From an uncultured candidate division WPS-2 bacterium (GTDB lineage: Bacteria; Vulcanimicrobiota; Vulcanimicrobiia; Vulcanimicrobiales; Vulcanimicrobiaceae), in contig CALEYW010000061.1 of assembly GCA_937927945.1 (NCBI GenBank), positions 1 through 64,000 on the forward strand: a DNA stretch of 64,000 nucleotides, given 5' to 3'. Shown in pieces: positions 43,028 through 52,395 of the stretch. Position 1 is the stretch's first letter. Each line of letters opens with the position of its first letter. The position numbers and the translations under genes were made by a program. A model generated the notes under the pieces. It ran no database searches and had not been told where the DNA came from. It saw only the letters and a list, made by a program, of their open reading frames with translations.

Positions 43028-43561
43028 TTGCGCTGCGAAGGGGGGAGTTCGACGAGAGACGAGCACGCCGGCGCGTCGTTCGACGCGCGCGATCTGCGCA
43101 ACGCGCTGGGAACGTTCGCGACCGGAGTCGCGATCATCACCGCCTGCGACGCCGACGGCAGGCTCGTCGGGCTCACCGGCAACTCGTTCAGCTCGGTCTC
43201 GCTCGAACCGCCGCTCGTGCTGTGGAGCCTCTCGCGGGCCGCGCCGAGCCTGCCGGCGTTCCGCGCCGCGACGCACTTCGGCGTCAACGTCCTGGGCAGC
43301 GAGCACCGCGAGATCTCCGCGCGTTTCGCGCGCCCGCAGCGCGACAAATTCGACGGCGTGCCCTATCGCCTCGGCGAATTCGGCGTGCCGCTGATCGAGG
43401 GAGCGGCAGCGCACTTCGAGTGCCGCATCGTCGACCGCTACTACGGCGGCGATCACGAGATTTTTCTCGGGCACGTCGAACGCTACGCGTACGAACGCAA
43501 GCCGACGCTCTTGTTCTGCCACGGCGCCTATCACCGCGCACACCCGCTCACCGACGCTTAG
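43028..43561 (+). CDS. Flavin reductase-like domain protein (NADH:FMN reductase)
   Basis: 177 residues: DLRNALGTFATGVAIIT, GRLVGLTGNSFSSVSLEPPLVLWSL in outline (key TGNSFSSVSLEPPLVL), FGVNVLGSEHREISARFA, and HFECRIVDRYYGGDHEIFLG. It reduces free FMN for two-component monooxygenases; the LLM oxygenase nearby is a natural partner. No ATG or GTG lies in frame before the domain. TTG 43028, immediately after an in-frame TAA, is the only usual start. Confidence 0.85.
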   Translation: MRCEGGSSTRDEHAGASFDARDLRNALGTFATGVAIITACDADGRLVGLTGNSFSSVSLEPPLVLWSLSRAAPSLPAFRAATHFGVNVLGSEHREISARFARPQRDKFDGVPYRLGEFGVPLIEGAAAHFECRIVDRYYGGDHEIFLGHVERYAYERKPTLLFCHGAYHRAHPLTDA

Positions 43562-43565
43562 CGCG

Positions 43566-44738
43566 TCACTTCACCGCGCACGTTCCGAGCTTCGGATTGG
43601 CGGGCTTCGCGCCCGGTACCGGGCCGAGTTTCACCTTGGCGAGCGCAGGGCTCGCGGTTTGCGGAAACGGTTTCGACCCGGCCGGATAACAATTGGCCGC
43701 CAGCAGAAACGCCGTCACGTCGGCGTACTGCTTCGGCGTGAGCGAACCGGGATTCGAGAACGGCATGTTGTCGAAAACGGTCGTGCGCAGGTCCTGCAGC
43801 GTCCACTTGTTGCGCTGCGCGTTCACCAAGAATTCGGTGCCGGCGACGCCCGGACCGGCCGTGCCTTGCAGATCGGCACCGTGACATTGCAGGCAGGTGC
43901 GGCGATACACCGCCATCCCGGCGTGCGCTTGCGCGGCCGTGTACGGCGCCGATGCGGCGCTCGTCACGACCGCGCGGGTGCGCTGAAGGCGGGAACCTTT
44001 GCTGCTGCATTGCGCCGACGCCGCACGAGCCATCGGCGCGTACAACACGACCGTGTCGCCGAGGAGCTCGACGCGGCTGACGCCCAGCCCCGCCGGAATC
44101 CCGGCCGCCGCGGTGCTGCGCGGCAGCGCGACGTACGCCAGCCTGCCGGCGACGACGCCGTACGCCGGCGCGCTCTTCGGCGAACCGCACCCGGAGACGA
44201 CGGACGATCCGGCGGGGACGCCGAGCGACGTGTTCGCGAGCGCACCGGTCAGGCCGCCGAGGACGCCGCCTTCTGACGATCGGCCGGCGACCAGCGCCAG
44301 GCTCGCCAGGGCGCGCGTCAGATCGGCTTGATATTCTTCCATCTCTTTCTGACCGAGCGCGCTCTCCAAATTCGCGGCGGCCGCGAGCACGTTCGCTTTC
44401 GCGCCCTGCACCGCGGGCGTCCAGAGCGACGAGCCGGTTTGGTCGAGCATCCGGTCCAGATGACCGAGGGTTCCGACGCCGTCGCCGGGGTCGCCGAACG
44501 ACGCCGCGTAGCCGTCGTCACGGCGGCCGACCAGCGCGTTCATCGCCCGATGCGCCGCGCGCAGGTAGGCCGCGTGTCCGACGGCATAGCCGTCCTCGAT
44601 GCGGACGATCTCCGCCACGGCAGCGCGCATGTCGGCGAGCGCGGCGATCGCGCCGGCATGGTCGTCCGGCGCCGATCGCGCCGGCACCGCGCCGCCGAGG
44701 ACGACGACGGCGGCGAGGGACAGCGCGATCGTGTGCAT
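43566..44738 (-). CDS. Cytochrome c protein, partner of PQQ dehydrogenase
   Basis: 390-residue exported protein with signal peptide (IALSLAAVVVLGGAVPARS). A long Ala-rich region (to about 265) of unknown function precedes a cytochrome c domain with heme motif TCLQCHGADLQG near residue 280 and a distal Met in FDNMPFSNPGSL. It lies 20 bases downstream of the PQQ dehydrogenase and is probably its electron acceptor in the periplasm. GGAG precedes the ATG at 44738. The N-terminal half is not a family I recognise. Confidence 0.8.
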   Translation of the reverse strand: MHTIALSLAAVVVLGGAVPARSAPDDHAGAIAALADMRAAVAEIVRIEDGYAVGHAAYLRAAHRAMNALVGRRDDGYAASFGDPGDGVGTLGHLDRMLDQTGSSLWTPAVQGAKANVLAAAANLESALGQKEMEEYQADLTRALASLALVAGRSSEGGVLGGLTGALANTSLGVPAGSSVVSGCGSPKSAPAYGVVAGRLAYVALPRSTAAAGIPAGLGVSRVELLGDTVVLYAPMARAASAQCSSKGSRLQRTRAVVTSAASAPYTAAQAHAGMAVYRRTCLQCHGADLQGTAGPGVAGTEFLVNAQRNKWTLQDLRTTVFDNMPFSNPGSLTPKQYADVTAFLLAANCYPAGSKPFPQTASPALAKVKLGPVPGAKPANPKLGTCAVK

Positions 44739-44758
44739 CGAGATTCTCCAGGCCGGTC

Positions 44759-46417
44759 CTACGGCAGGGTGAAGGCGGTGATCATTGCCGACGTCGGATG
44801 CGAATACTTGCCCTCCAGCGTGGGCGCACCCTGATTGAGACGCGGATCGGCGAAGTTGACGCCGGCCGGCCCCGCTGCGATGACGACGTACTGCTTCCCG
44901 CCCACGACGTAGGACCCGGCCGGCGCTTGAATCGTCATTTTGGTCGGATAGTGCCACAGCACGCTGCCGCTCTTGGCATCGTACGCCGTGAAGTCGCCGT
45001 TGACGCCGCCGGTGAACACCACGCCGGTCGACATCGAAAGCGCACCGCCGATCTGCGGAAACGCGAGATGCTTGCGCCAGAGAAACTTTCCGGTGCCGAT
45101 GTCGATCGCGCTCATGTAGCCGGTGCTCGGCCCGTAGAGCGCCGGGAACGCGCCGCCCAGATAGAACTGGCCGGAGACGTAGGTTGCCGTGCCCTGCGAC
45201 TTCCAGATGCCGCATTGATCGACGCTCGGCACGTAGAAGGCATTGGTTTCGGGCATGTAGCTGCCGCCGTTGAACTCGACGCCGCCGTTCGTGTTCGGAC
45301 ATGCGATGTCGCCCTTGCGGTTCGGCTGGGTGTTCTGCCCCTTCTGGGTGCTGACGGCGACGCGATAGACCTGTGCCCCGGTTCCGGCGTCCAGGACCCA
45401 GAAGTTGCCGCCCTTGTCACCGGCGGCGACCAGATTGCGTGACGCGCCCTTCACGGTCCCGGTGAAGAGAACCGGCGGCATCGCCGGATCCCAATCGTGC
45501 GTGTCGTGCGGGATGAACTGGTGGTACCACTTGATCTTCGGCTTCGCACCGCTGACGTCGAGCGCGACCATCGAGTTGGTGTAGAGGTTCGCACCCTTGC
45601 GGATCGTGCCGAGGAAATCCGGTTGCGGATTGCCCAGATCGACGTAGATCGTGCTCGTTGCGGGATCGATCGCGAGACCGCTCCAGATGGCGCCGCCCCC
45701 ACGCTTCCACGAGTCGCCGCTCCAGGTCTCGTGGCCGGGTTCGCCCGGCCCCGGGACCGCGTTCCAATCCCACAGCCGCTTTCCGGTCGCCGCATCGTAC
45801 GCGCTGAGATAGCCGATCCCGCCCCAGTCCCCGTTCGAGGCGCCGAGCAGCAGCATGTTCTTGTACGGCACCGGCTGCATCGTGAAGAACGTGTTCGACA
45901 CGTCGTGCGCCGCGACGACGTTCCAGGCGGGTTTGCCGGTCGTTGCGTCGAGCGCGATCAGGTGGCCGTCGAGCGTCGCTTCGTAGACCTTTCCGTCGCC
46001 GAGCGCGACGCCGCGATTCGCCGAGAACGCGATGACGTGCGGCTTGTACGGGAAATGCCACTTGACCGTGCCGGTCTTCGCGTCGAGCGCGTACACGTCG
46101 TTGTGCGACGACGTGACGTACATCGTCCCGTTCCACACGATCGGGGCGACCTCGAGCGGTCCGCGCGCGTCGACCTTCACCGTCCACGCCTTCTTGAGCG
46201 TGCCGACGTTGCCGGCGGTGATCGATCCGCCCGCAAGGTAGCGGTTTCCGCCGTAGTTGCGCGCCGGCAAAATCCAGTTTGCGGCGTCTTTGTCGGCGGC
46301 CGCAAACGCGTCCGCGGTCGGCCACGCGTTCTGCGCGCCCACGCCCGCCGGACCGACGGCGGAGATGGTTGCCACAAAGGCGGCGAGGATGGTCAGCACG
46401 ATCACCCGGTGCGACAT
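44759..46417 (-). CDS. PQQ-dependent alcohol-type dehydrogenase (quinoprotein)
   Basis: 552 residues with signal peptide and an eight-bladed beta-propeller of the methanol/ethanol dehydrogenase group. W-motif repeats are visible (ALDAKTGTVKWHF, ALDATTGKPAW, AYDAATGKRLWDW, AIDIGTGKFLWR, AYDAKSGSVLWHY). The active-site stretch reads HDTHDWDPAMPP: catalytic Asp followed two residues later by Ala, as in calcium enzymes, not Asp as in lanthanide XoxF. SD AGGAGG stands close before the ATG at 46417. It is the likely consumer of the PQQ made from pqqA-E, 43 kb away. Confidence 0.88.
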   Translation of the reverse strand: MSHRVIVLTILAAFVATISAVGPAGVGAQNAWPTADAFAAADKDAANWILPARNYGGNRYLAGGSITAGNVGTLKKAWTVKVDARGPLEVAPIVWNGTMYVTSSHNDVYALDAKTGTVKWHFPYKPHVIAFSANRGVALGDGKVYEATLDGHLIALDATTGKPAWNVVAAHDVSNTFFTMQPVPYKNMLLLGASNGDWGGIGYLSAYDAATGKRLWDWNAVPGPGEPGHETWSGDSWKRGGGAIWSGLAIDPATSTIYVDLGNPQPDFLGTIRKGANLYTNSMVALDVSGAKPKIKWYHQFIPHDTHDWDPAMPPVLFTGTVKGASRNLVAAGDKGGNFWVLDAGTGAQVYRVAVSTQKGQNTQPNRKGDIACPNTNGGVEFNGGSYMPETNAFYVPSVDQCGIWKSQGTATYVSGQFYLGGAFPALYGPSTGYMSAIDIGTGKFLWRKHLAFPQIGGALSMSTGVVFTGGVNGDFTAYDAKSGSVLWHYPTKMTIQAPAGSYVVGGKQYVVIAAGPAGVNFADPRLNQGAPTLEGKYSHPTSAMITAFTLP

Positions 46418-46502
46418 GAGTGCCCTCCTAAGGTCAGCCTGCGCTGGTTGCACGACGCGACTTGCTCGAATTGACTCCGCGGTCCTAGCGGGCGAGCGCC
46501 CG

Positions 46503-48233
46503 TCAGCCGACGATCGGCAGGACGACGAACGCCGCGCGTTCGGGGTCGACGTGCAGCACGTTCGTTCCGCCGAACGCGGCCGCCGGGCGATCGCGCGGAT
46601 CGTCGTGCAGAAACGGACCGCAGCCGGTCATCTCGTTCTTGAAGTTGGAGAGCCGTCCGCCGCCGCCGCCCGGATAGACGTAGTCGTTGCCGCGCACGCT
46701 CAGCGCCAGCCGGTACCCGGCCGGCAGAACGATCGAGGTCGGCCACAGCTCGACGTCGAGTTGGACCGCCTCGCCGGGGACGAGCGGCTGCGGGTGCGCG
46801 TGCGTGTGGTACGGCCGGTATTCGGTCGAGAGTTCCGGATCGTGCGCGCGATGCGACGCGCGCAGCCAGCCCTGCGCGAGCGGCGTGTGCGGGTCGATGG
46901 CGCCTTGAAAGACGACCTCCGTGCCGTCGGGCGCGAACGCGCGCAGCACGACGAAGACATCCGCATCGGTCGTGGACGACGCGACGAACAGCCGCGCGGC
47001 GAGCGGTCCGGTGATCTCCGTCTCCCGCTCGAACGGCTCGGCGACGAACGTGACGCCGGCGCCGAGCGCGTCGTACGCGAGCTGGCCGCTCGCGGTGCTC
47101 GGCGTTGCGCGAAGCGCGCGCGCGTCGAGGTCGAGATAGCGTTTCGTCCAGCGCGTCCCCGGAATCGGCCACGCGGCTTCGTGACGTTCCACGAAGCGAT
47201 CGAGGTGCCGCACTTGCAGGCGCACGCGCGGCTCGTCCGGCCATCCGCCGGCGTCGTCTTTGAGGTAGCGCGCGAAGAAGCGCTTCTGCAGATCGACGCC
47301 GTAGGCGGTGTAGAATTCGGTCCAGTGCTCGATCCCGTGCACTTCGAGCCACTTCTCGCGCGATGCGGCGCGGACGAACCCCTCGAAGTTTCCGCGCGGG
47401 TGCAGGCCTTGGCCGCCCCAGTTCGCGGCCGACAGAAACGGAACGACGATGCGTTCCCACACGGGTGAGCGCGAGCGATGGTAGTCGTCGTCGAGCGGAT
47501 GCGCCAGGATGTCGCCGCCGAAATCGGCGCGGTTGCGCGCCAGCTCGTCGTCGGAGAGCGTCTCCGGTCCGCAGGCGAGCTCGCCGGTCACCCTGCTGCG
47601 CGGTCCACGCTCGCCGACGCCGTGCTGCACGGTCTTCACCTGCATGTCGTACCAGTTCTGCGCGAACGTGCACAGGATGCCGCCGTGGTGCGTCACGTCG
47701 CGATAGAAATCGGCCGCGCCTTCCCACACGCACATCGCTGCGAGATGCGGTGGCTGCAGCGACGCGACGTACCACTGGTTCATCGCGTAGTACGAGATGC
47801 CGTTGAGACCGACCCGGCCGCTGCTCCACGGCTGCACGCCCGCCCAGGCGATGCACGCCGCGAGATCGTGCGCCTCGCGGGCTGACCACGGATCGAGAAA
47901 GCCCGGCGAACGCCCCGCACCGCGCGAATCGACCCGCACGCAGACGTAGCCGTCCGGGACCCATTTCTCCGGATCGACGACCTCCCAGTTCTGATACGCG
48001 TTCGTCGACCCGGCGGTCACGTCCGGATGCTGTTGCGCCATCCGTTCCCACGCGCTCGGATAGCCCTCTTGAAAGGCGAGACCCTTGGCGTACGGTCCGT
48101 AGCTGAGGATGACCGGATACCGTCCGTCGCCGGCCGGACGGAACACGTCCGAGCGCAGCACGACCCCGTCGTCCAACGTGATCGGCACATCCCAGTCGAT
48201 CCGCATGGAAGGGCCGACACCCTCAGGTTCCAT
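46503..48233 (-). CDS. CocE/NonD-type X-Pro dipeptidyl-peptidase (S15) family hydrolase
   Basis: 576 residues: alpha/beta hydrolase nucleophile GLNGISYYAM (Ser147), oxyanion-side YGPYAKGLAFQEGYP, VRVDSRGAGRSPGF, and a C-terminal jelly-roll domain (EITGPLAARLFVASSTTDADVFV). The family includes cocaine esterase and glutaryl-7-ACA acylases; the true substrate is unknown. Start ATG 48231-48233; GTG 48240-48242 adds three residues. Divergent from the aldehyde dehydrogenase over about 55 bases. Confidence 0.85.
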   Translation of the reverse strand: MEPEGVGPSMRIDWDVPITLDDGVVLRSDVFRPAGDGRYPVILSYGPYAKGLAFQEGYPSAWERMAQQHPDVTAGSTNAYQNWEVVDPEKWVPDGYVCVRVDSRGAGRSPGFLDPWSAREAHDLAACIAWAGVQPWSSGRVGLNGISYYAMNQWYVASLQPPHLAAMCVWEGAADFYRDVTHHGGILCTFAQNWYDMQVKTVQHGVGERGPRSRVTGELACGPETLSDDELARNRADFGGDILAHPLDDDYHRSRSPVWERIVVPFLSAANWGGQGLHPRGNFEGFVRAASREKWLEVHGIEHWTEFYTAYGVDLQKRFFARYLKDDAGGWPDEPRVRLQVRHLDRFVERHEAAWPIPGTRWTKRYLDLDARALRATPSTASGQLAYDALGAGVTFVAEPFERETEITGPLAARLFVASSTTDADVFVVLRAFAPDGTEVVFQGAIDPHTPLAQGWLRASHRAHDPELSTEYRPYHTHAHPQPLVPGEAVQLDVELWPTSIVLPAGYRLALSVRGNDYVYPGGGGGRLSNFKNEMTGCGPFLHDDPRDRPAAAFGGTNVLHVDPERAAFVVLPIVG

Positions 48234-48288
48234 ATCAATCACTACGCGGATGCGGTCCGATCTCCCACCAAGTCAGGAGCAATCGACG

Positions 48289-49794
48289 ATGACGACGCTC
48301 GACCCGAGCACGGTCCACCACCACGTGATCGACGGGCGCCCGCGCGAGAGTGCCGCCGGCCGGACGTTCGAGGTGCGCAACCCCGCCGACGGGACGCTCG
48401 TTGCGCAGGTCGCCGAAGGCGGCGCAGCCGAGGTCGACGCGGCGATCGTCGCGGCGCGCGCCGCGTTCGTCGACGGGCGGTGGTCGGGGCTGCCGGTCCG
48501 CGAGCGCCATCGCATCCTGAACCGCTTCGCCGACGCGATCGAGGCGGCGCTGCCCGATCTCTCCGAGCTGGAGTCGACGTGCACCGGGCGGCCGCTGCGC
48601 GAGATGCGCGCGCAGCTCTCGCGTCTGCCCGAGTTCTACCGCTACTTCGCCGCGGTCGCGCGTACCGCGGAAGACGCGGTGACACCGTTCGAAGGGACGT
48701 ATCTGAACTACGTGCGGCGCGTTCCGCTCGGCGTCGTCGGGCTGATCACGCCGTGGAACCACCCGCTCTTGATCCTCACCAAGAAGCTGGCGCCCGCGCT
48801 GGCTGCCGGCAACACCGTGGTCGTCAAACCGTCCGAGTACACGCCGCTCACGACGCTGCAGCTGGCCCATCTCGCGCTGGACGCCGGGATTCCGGCCGGC
48901 GTCTTCAACGTCGTCACCGGCTTCGGTGCCGAAGCGGGTGCGGCGCTCTGTTCCGACCGGCGGCTGGCGAAGATCGACCTGACCGGCGGTACGGAAACCG
49001 GCCGCGCCGTCGCGCGTCTCGCCGGCGAGAACCTCATTCGCGCATCGTGCGAACTCGGCGGCAAGGCGCCGGTGATCGTGCTCCCCGACGCCGACCTCGA
49101 TCGCGCCGCAGCGGGCGCGACGTTCGCCGCGTTCATCGCGAGCGGCCAGACCTGCATCGCGGGGACGCGCATCCTCGTGCACGAGAGTCAGGCGGCCGCG
49201 CTGGTCGAGCGGATGATTGCGAAGGCGCGCGGCTTGCGGCTCGGCAACCCGCTCGATCCGCAGACGCAGCTCGGCCCGCAAGTATCGCAGCGGCAGGTCG
49301 AACGCACCGAGCGCTACGTCGAAATCGGCATCCGCGAAGGCGCGCGGCTCGCGACCGGCGGTCGCCGCGCAGGCGGCGAGCTTGCGAGCGGCTTCTTCTT
49401 CGAACCGACGATCTTCACCGGCGTGCAGCCGCAGATGCAGATCGCGCAGGACGAGATCTTCGGCCCGGTCACCTGTGTGATGACCTATCGCGACGTCGAC
49501 GACGCGGTCCGCATCGCCAACGACATCCCCTTCGGTCTGGGCGCTTCGGTATGGACCGGCGATGCGGCGCGCGGAATGCGTCTGGCGGAACGGTTGGAGT
49601 GCGGAATCGTGTGGGTCAACGATCACCACCGCATCGATCCGGCGATGCCGTGGGGCGGGATGAAAGACAGCGGCATGGGGCGCGAGTGCGGTTTGGAAGG
49701 CTACCGCGAGTACACGCAAACCAAGAGCGTGGTCGTCAACCTCGACGCCCCCGTCGATTGGTACGCCACGAGCGACGTCGTCCGGCTGAGCTGA
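48289..49794 (+). CDS. Aldehyde dehydrogenase family protein
   Basis: 501-residue NAD(P)-dependent aldehyde dehydrogenase: VGLITPWNHPLLILTKKLAP, KPSEYTPLTTLQL, DLTGGTETGRAVA, general base Glu in CELGGKAPVIVL, nucleophile Cys in ASGQTCIAGTRILV, then DEIFGPVTCVMTY and GGMKDSGMGRECGLEGYREY. AGGAG at 48275-48279 is well spaced before the ATG. It may oxidise aldehydes formed by the neighbouring PQQ or zinc alcohol dehydrogenases. Confidence 0.92.
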   Translation: MTTLDPSTVHHHVIDGRPRESAAGRTFEVRNPADGTLVAQVAEGGAAEVDAAIVAARAAFVDGRWSGLPVRERHRILNRFADAIEAALPDLSELESTCTGRPLREMRAQLSRLPEFYRYFAAVARTAEDAVTPFEGTYLNYVRRVPLGVVGLITPWNHPLLILTKKLAPALAAGNTVVVKPSEYTPLTTLQLAHLALDAGIPAGVFNVVTGFGAEAGAALCSDRRLAKIDLTGGTETGRAVARLAGENLIRASCELGGKAPVIVLPDADLDRAAAGATFAAFIASGQTCIAGTRILVHESQAAALVERMIAKARGLRLGNPLDPQTQLGPQVSQRQVERTERYVEIGIREGARLATGGRRAGGELASGFFFEPTIFTGVQPQMQIAQDEIFGPVTCVMTYRDVDDAVRIANDIPFGLGASVWTGDAARGMRLAERLECGIVWVNDHHRIDPAMPWGGMKDSGMGRECGLEGYREYTQTKSVVVNLDAPVDWYATSDVVRLS

Positions 49795-49927
49795 CGGTTT
49801 CTCGCGGCCTTTCGGCGCGTTGCAGAGACGTACCGGACGGGTACCATTATGGAGTATCGACGTCTCGGTTGGTTGCTCGCCCAAGAGCTACTTCCGCGGC
49901 GCACTCACGGCCGAAGTGAGGCACACG

Positions 49928-50275
49928 ATGGCAGACCACAAGACGCACGATCAGCACGGGCATACGCACGCAGCCGGATGCGGACACACCTCCGTACTGC
50001 ACGAAACGCACGTCGACTATCTCCACGACGGGCACTTGCATCACGTGCACGAAGCGCACATCGACGAACACGTGCTTGGAGTCTCGGGCACGAATCCGCA
50101 GGACTGTGAGGGCGGGCACGACTGCGCGGGCCACGACGCGGACCACAAACACGGCTCGACGTGCGGCCACGAGACCGTTCCGCACGGAAGCCACGCCGAC
50201 TACCTCGTCGCCGGTCACCTGCACAATCAGCACGGCGGGCACTGCGACGATCACGGAAAGCTCGCCCCTGCTTGA
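49928..50275 (+). CDS. His-rich putative metal-binding protein
   Basis: 115 residues with roughly one quarter histidine plus several cysteines. Two copies of a unit H-x2-(H/S)-x-DYL-x2-GHLH are visible (THVDYLHDGHLHHVH and SHADYLVAGHLHNQH), separated by CGH, GHDCAGHD and CGHE clusters. No signal peptide. Such composition implies zinc, nickel or copper binding or storage. Similar small His-rich proteins occur widely as conserved hypotheticals, but I cannot name a characterised homologue. The ATG at 49928 begins MADHKTHDQHGH. Confidence 0.75.
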   Translation: MADHKTHDQHGHTHAAGCGHTSVLHETHVDYLHDGHLHHVHEAHIDEHVLGVSGTNPQDCEGGHDCAGHDADHKHGSTCGHETVPHGSHADYLVAGHLHNQHGGHCDDHGKLAPA

Positions 50276-50326
50276 ACTCCACGATCGGCCGCGTTCAGCG
50301 TACCGGCCGTGTGCCGGTGGGCGCGT

Positions 50327-51412
50327 TCACCGCATCGTCGTACGCCGTGCGGTTTGGATCGTCGGTGACACCAGCAGCTTGATGTGGGCGGCCCGGCCTT
50401 CGAGCATCGGGAGAATCCCGTCCTCGACGACGCGCTCGAGCGGGATCATCGACGGGGCGACCTCGCCCCACACGCCGGGATCGAGGGCCAACAGACGTGC
50501 GGCCTCGGGTACGTCGTCGCGGCCGATCAGCGCGTTGGTGCCGACGATCTCGAGTTCTTTCGTCGTCACTCGGCGTGCGTCGATGGCGATCGGATGTTTC
50601 GCGATGCCGACGGCGACGAGCCGTCCGCCGGGATCGACTGCCGCGACGGCTGCCTCGAAGCCCGCGTCGAGACCGGTAACCTCGAACACCGTCGTCGCAA
50701 CGAACCCGATCGCGCCAAGCGCGGCGGCAAGCGTCAGGGCATCCGCCGCGCGGACCGTCTCCATCGCGCCGAGCCGCTTCGCCGTCGCCAACCGGTCCGC
50801 CGAAACGTCGGCCGCGACGACCCGTGCACCGGACTGCGCGAGAGCATAGATCAGGAACGCCCCGATTCCGCCCGCGCCGATGACCAGCACGTGCTCGCCC
50901 GGCGGCGGCGCGCCGCGGCGCAGTGCGTGCACCGCGATCGCCATCGGCTGCGTCAGCACCGCGACGTCGTCGCCCAGGCCGAACGGTGCCGCGCGAAACA
51001 CGATGTGCGCCGGAACGCGCACGAACTCGGCGAGCCCGCCGTCGCGGTGCAATCCGACGGTCGCGTACTGTGCGCAGATGCTCGTCCGGCCGGCCTTGCA
51101 CTGCGGGCACTCGCCGCACCACAGGGCCGAGCCGGTCACGATCGGCTCGCCGAGCGAGAAACCCTCGACGCCGTCGCCGATCTCCTCGATGCGGCCCGCG
51201 AACTCATGGCCGGGGATGAGCGGGCCTTCGTGTCCGGTCAGGGGATGGCGGTGCCCGATCGGATACATCTGCGCGCCGGCAAACTCGCTCGCATCAGTGC
51301 CGCAGATGCCGTTCGCATGCACCCGCACGAGCACTTCGCCGGGCGCAGGGCGCGGACGCGGGACGGCTTCGACCCGGACGTCGCGCGGGCCGTGATACAC
51401 CGCCGCCCGCAT
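50327..51412 (-). CDS. Zinc-dependent alcohol/sorbitol-type dehydrogenase (MDR)
   Basis: 361-residue medium-chain dehydrogenase: catalytic zinc region NGICGTDASEF and IPGHEFAGRI, structural zinc cysteines CGECPQCKAGRTSIC, NAD loop VLVIGAGGIGAFLIYAL. Resembles threonine/sorbitol/butanediol dehydrogenases; substrate not predictable. ATG 51410-51412 gives the usual MRAAVYHGPRDVRVE start. Divergent from the deacetylase-fold gene. Confidence 0.88.
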   Translation of the reverse strand: MRAAVYHGPRDVRVEAVPRPRPAPGEVLVRVHANGICGTDASEFAGAQMYPIGHRHPLTGHEGPLIPGHEFAGRIEEIGDGVEGFSLGEPIVTGSALWCGECPQCKAGRTSICAQYATVGLHRDGGLAEFVRVPAHIVFRAAPFGLGDDVAVLTQPMAIAVHALRRGAPPPGEHVLVIGAGGIGAFLIYALAQSGARVVAADVSADRLATAKRLGAMETVRAADALTLAAALGAIGFVATTVFEVTGLDAGFEAAVAAVDPGGRLVAVGIAKHPIAIDARRVTTKELEIVGTNALIGRDDVPEAARLLALDPGVWGEVAPSMIPLERVVEDGILPMLEGRAAHIKLLVSPTIQTARRTTMR

Positions 51413-51468
51413 CGTGGCTGCGCCCATCGCAGCGAGGGTTATGCGGGGCGCGGCGCGCACCTTCGCGC

Positions 51469-52395
51469 ATGAACCCGCCGGAACACAGCCTGCTCTCGCA
51501 CGGTCCGATGGACTACGTCTCCGCCCCGGCCCGGCGCCTCGAGCCGTTTCCGGACGGCGCGCGCCTCGCGCTGCACGTGATCGTCAACGTCGAAACGTGG
51601 GATTTCCAGCGGCCGATGCCGCGCACCGCGCTGCCGCCGCCCGCGTCGGGCGGGACGGTCCCCGACGTTCCCAACTTCGCGTGGTATCAGTACGGTCAGC
51701 GGGTCGGCATCTGGCGGCTGTTCGAGACCCTCCGGCGCCACGGCGTCCGGGCGACGCTGAGCGTCAACTCCTCGGTCTGCACCGAGTATCCGGAGATCCT
51801 CCAGCGCGCCGTAGCGGAGGGTTGGGAGATGATGCCGCACGGCGTCGTCCAGCGCACGATGTCGAGCGTCGAAGACGAACGCGCAGTCATCACCGAGGCG
51901 ATCGCGCAGCTGGAATCGGTGACCGGAACACGTCCGCGCGGCTGGCTCGGCCCCGCGCTGGTCGAGACGACGCAAACGCTCGACCTGCTCGCCGAGGCCG
52001 GGCTCGACTACTGCTGCGACTGGGGTCCCGCCGACGACGTCCCCTACGACCTGCGCGTCGCAAACGGCCGCCGCATGATCGCCGTCCCGTATCCGATCGA
52101 AACGAATGACATCGTCGTGTGCGCGGTCGAAAAGCATCCGGCGGAGGAACTCTACACGCGCTGCACGGCCGCGTTCGACCAGCTCTACGCCGAGAGCAAG
52201 ACGTCGCCGAAAGTTCTGCCGATCGCGCTCCATCCGTACCTCACCGGAACGCCGCATCGCATCGCCGTGCTGGGCCGCATTCTCGCCTACATTCTCAAGC
52301 GCAAGAAAGTCCGCGCAATGACCGCCGCCGAGATCACCGACTGGTACGTCGCGCAGACGCCGCAATCGCCCTCGGTTATCGCTACAGCCCTTTGA
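51469..52395 (+). CDS. Polysaccharide deacetylase-fold protein, allantoinase-like
   Basis: 308 residues of the NodB-homology fold related to PuuE: MDYVSAPARRLEPFPDGARL, VIVNVETWDFQRPMPR, FAWYQYGQRVGIWRLFETLR, ATLSVNSSVCTEYPEI, WEMMPHGVVQRTMS, ALHPYLTGTPHR. It lacks a clear metal-binding Asp/His/His triad, as in cofactor-independent PuuE. Its own specificity is unknown; some relatives act on ureides or heterocyclic amides. The 3' end overlaps meaB by 14 bases on the other strand. Confidence 0.8.
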   Translation: MNPPEHSLLSHGPMDYVSAPARRLEPFPDGARLALHVIVNVETWDFQRPMPRTALPPPASGGTVPDVPNFAWYQYGQRVGIWRLFETLRRHGVRATLSVNSSVCTEYPEILQRAVAEGWEMMPHGVVQRTMSSVEDERAVITEAIAQLESVTGTRPRGWLGPALVETTQTLDLLAEAGLDYCCDWGPADDVPYDLRVANGRRMIAVPYPIETNDIVVCAVEKHPAEELYTRCTAAFDQLYAESKTSPKVLPIALHPYLTGTPHRIAVLGRILAYILKRKKVRAMTAAEITDWYVAQTPQSPSVIATAL

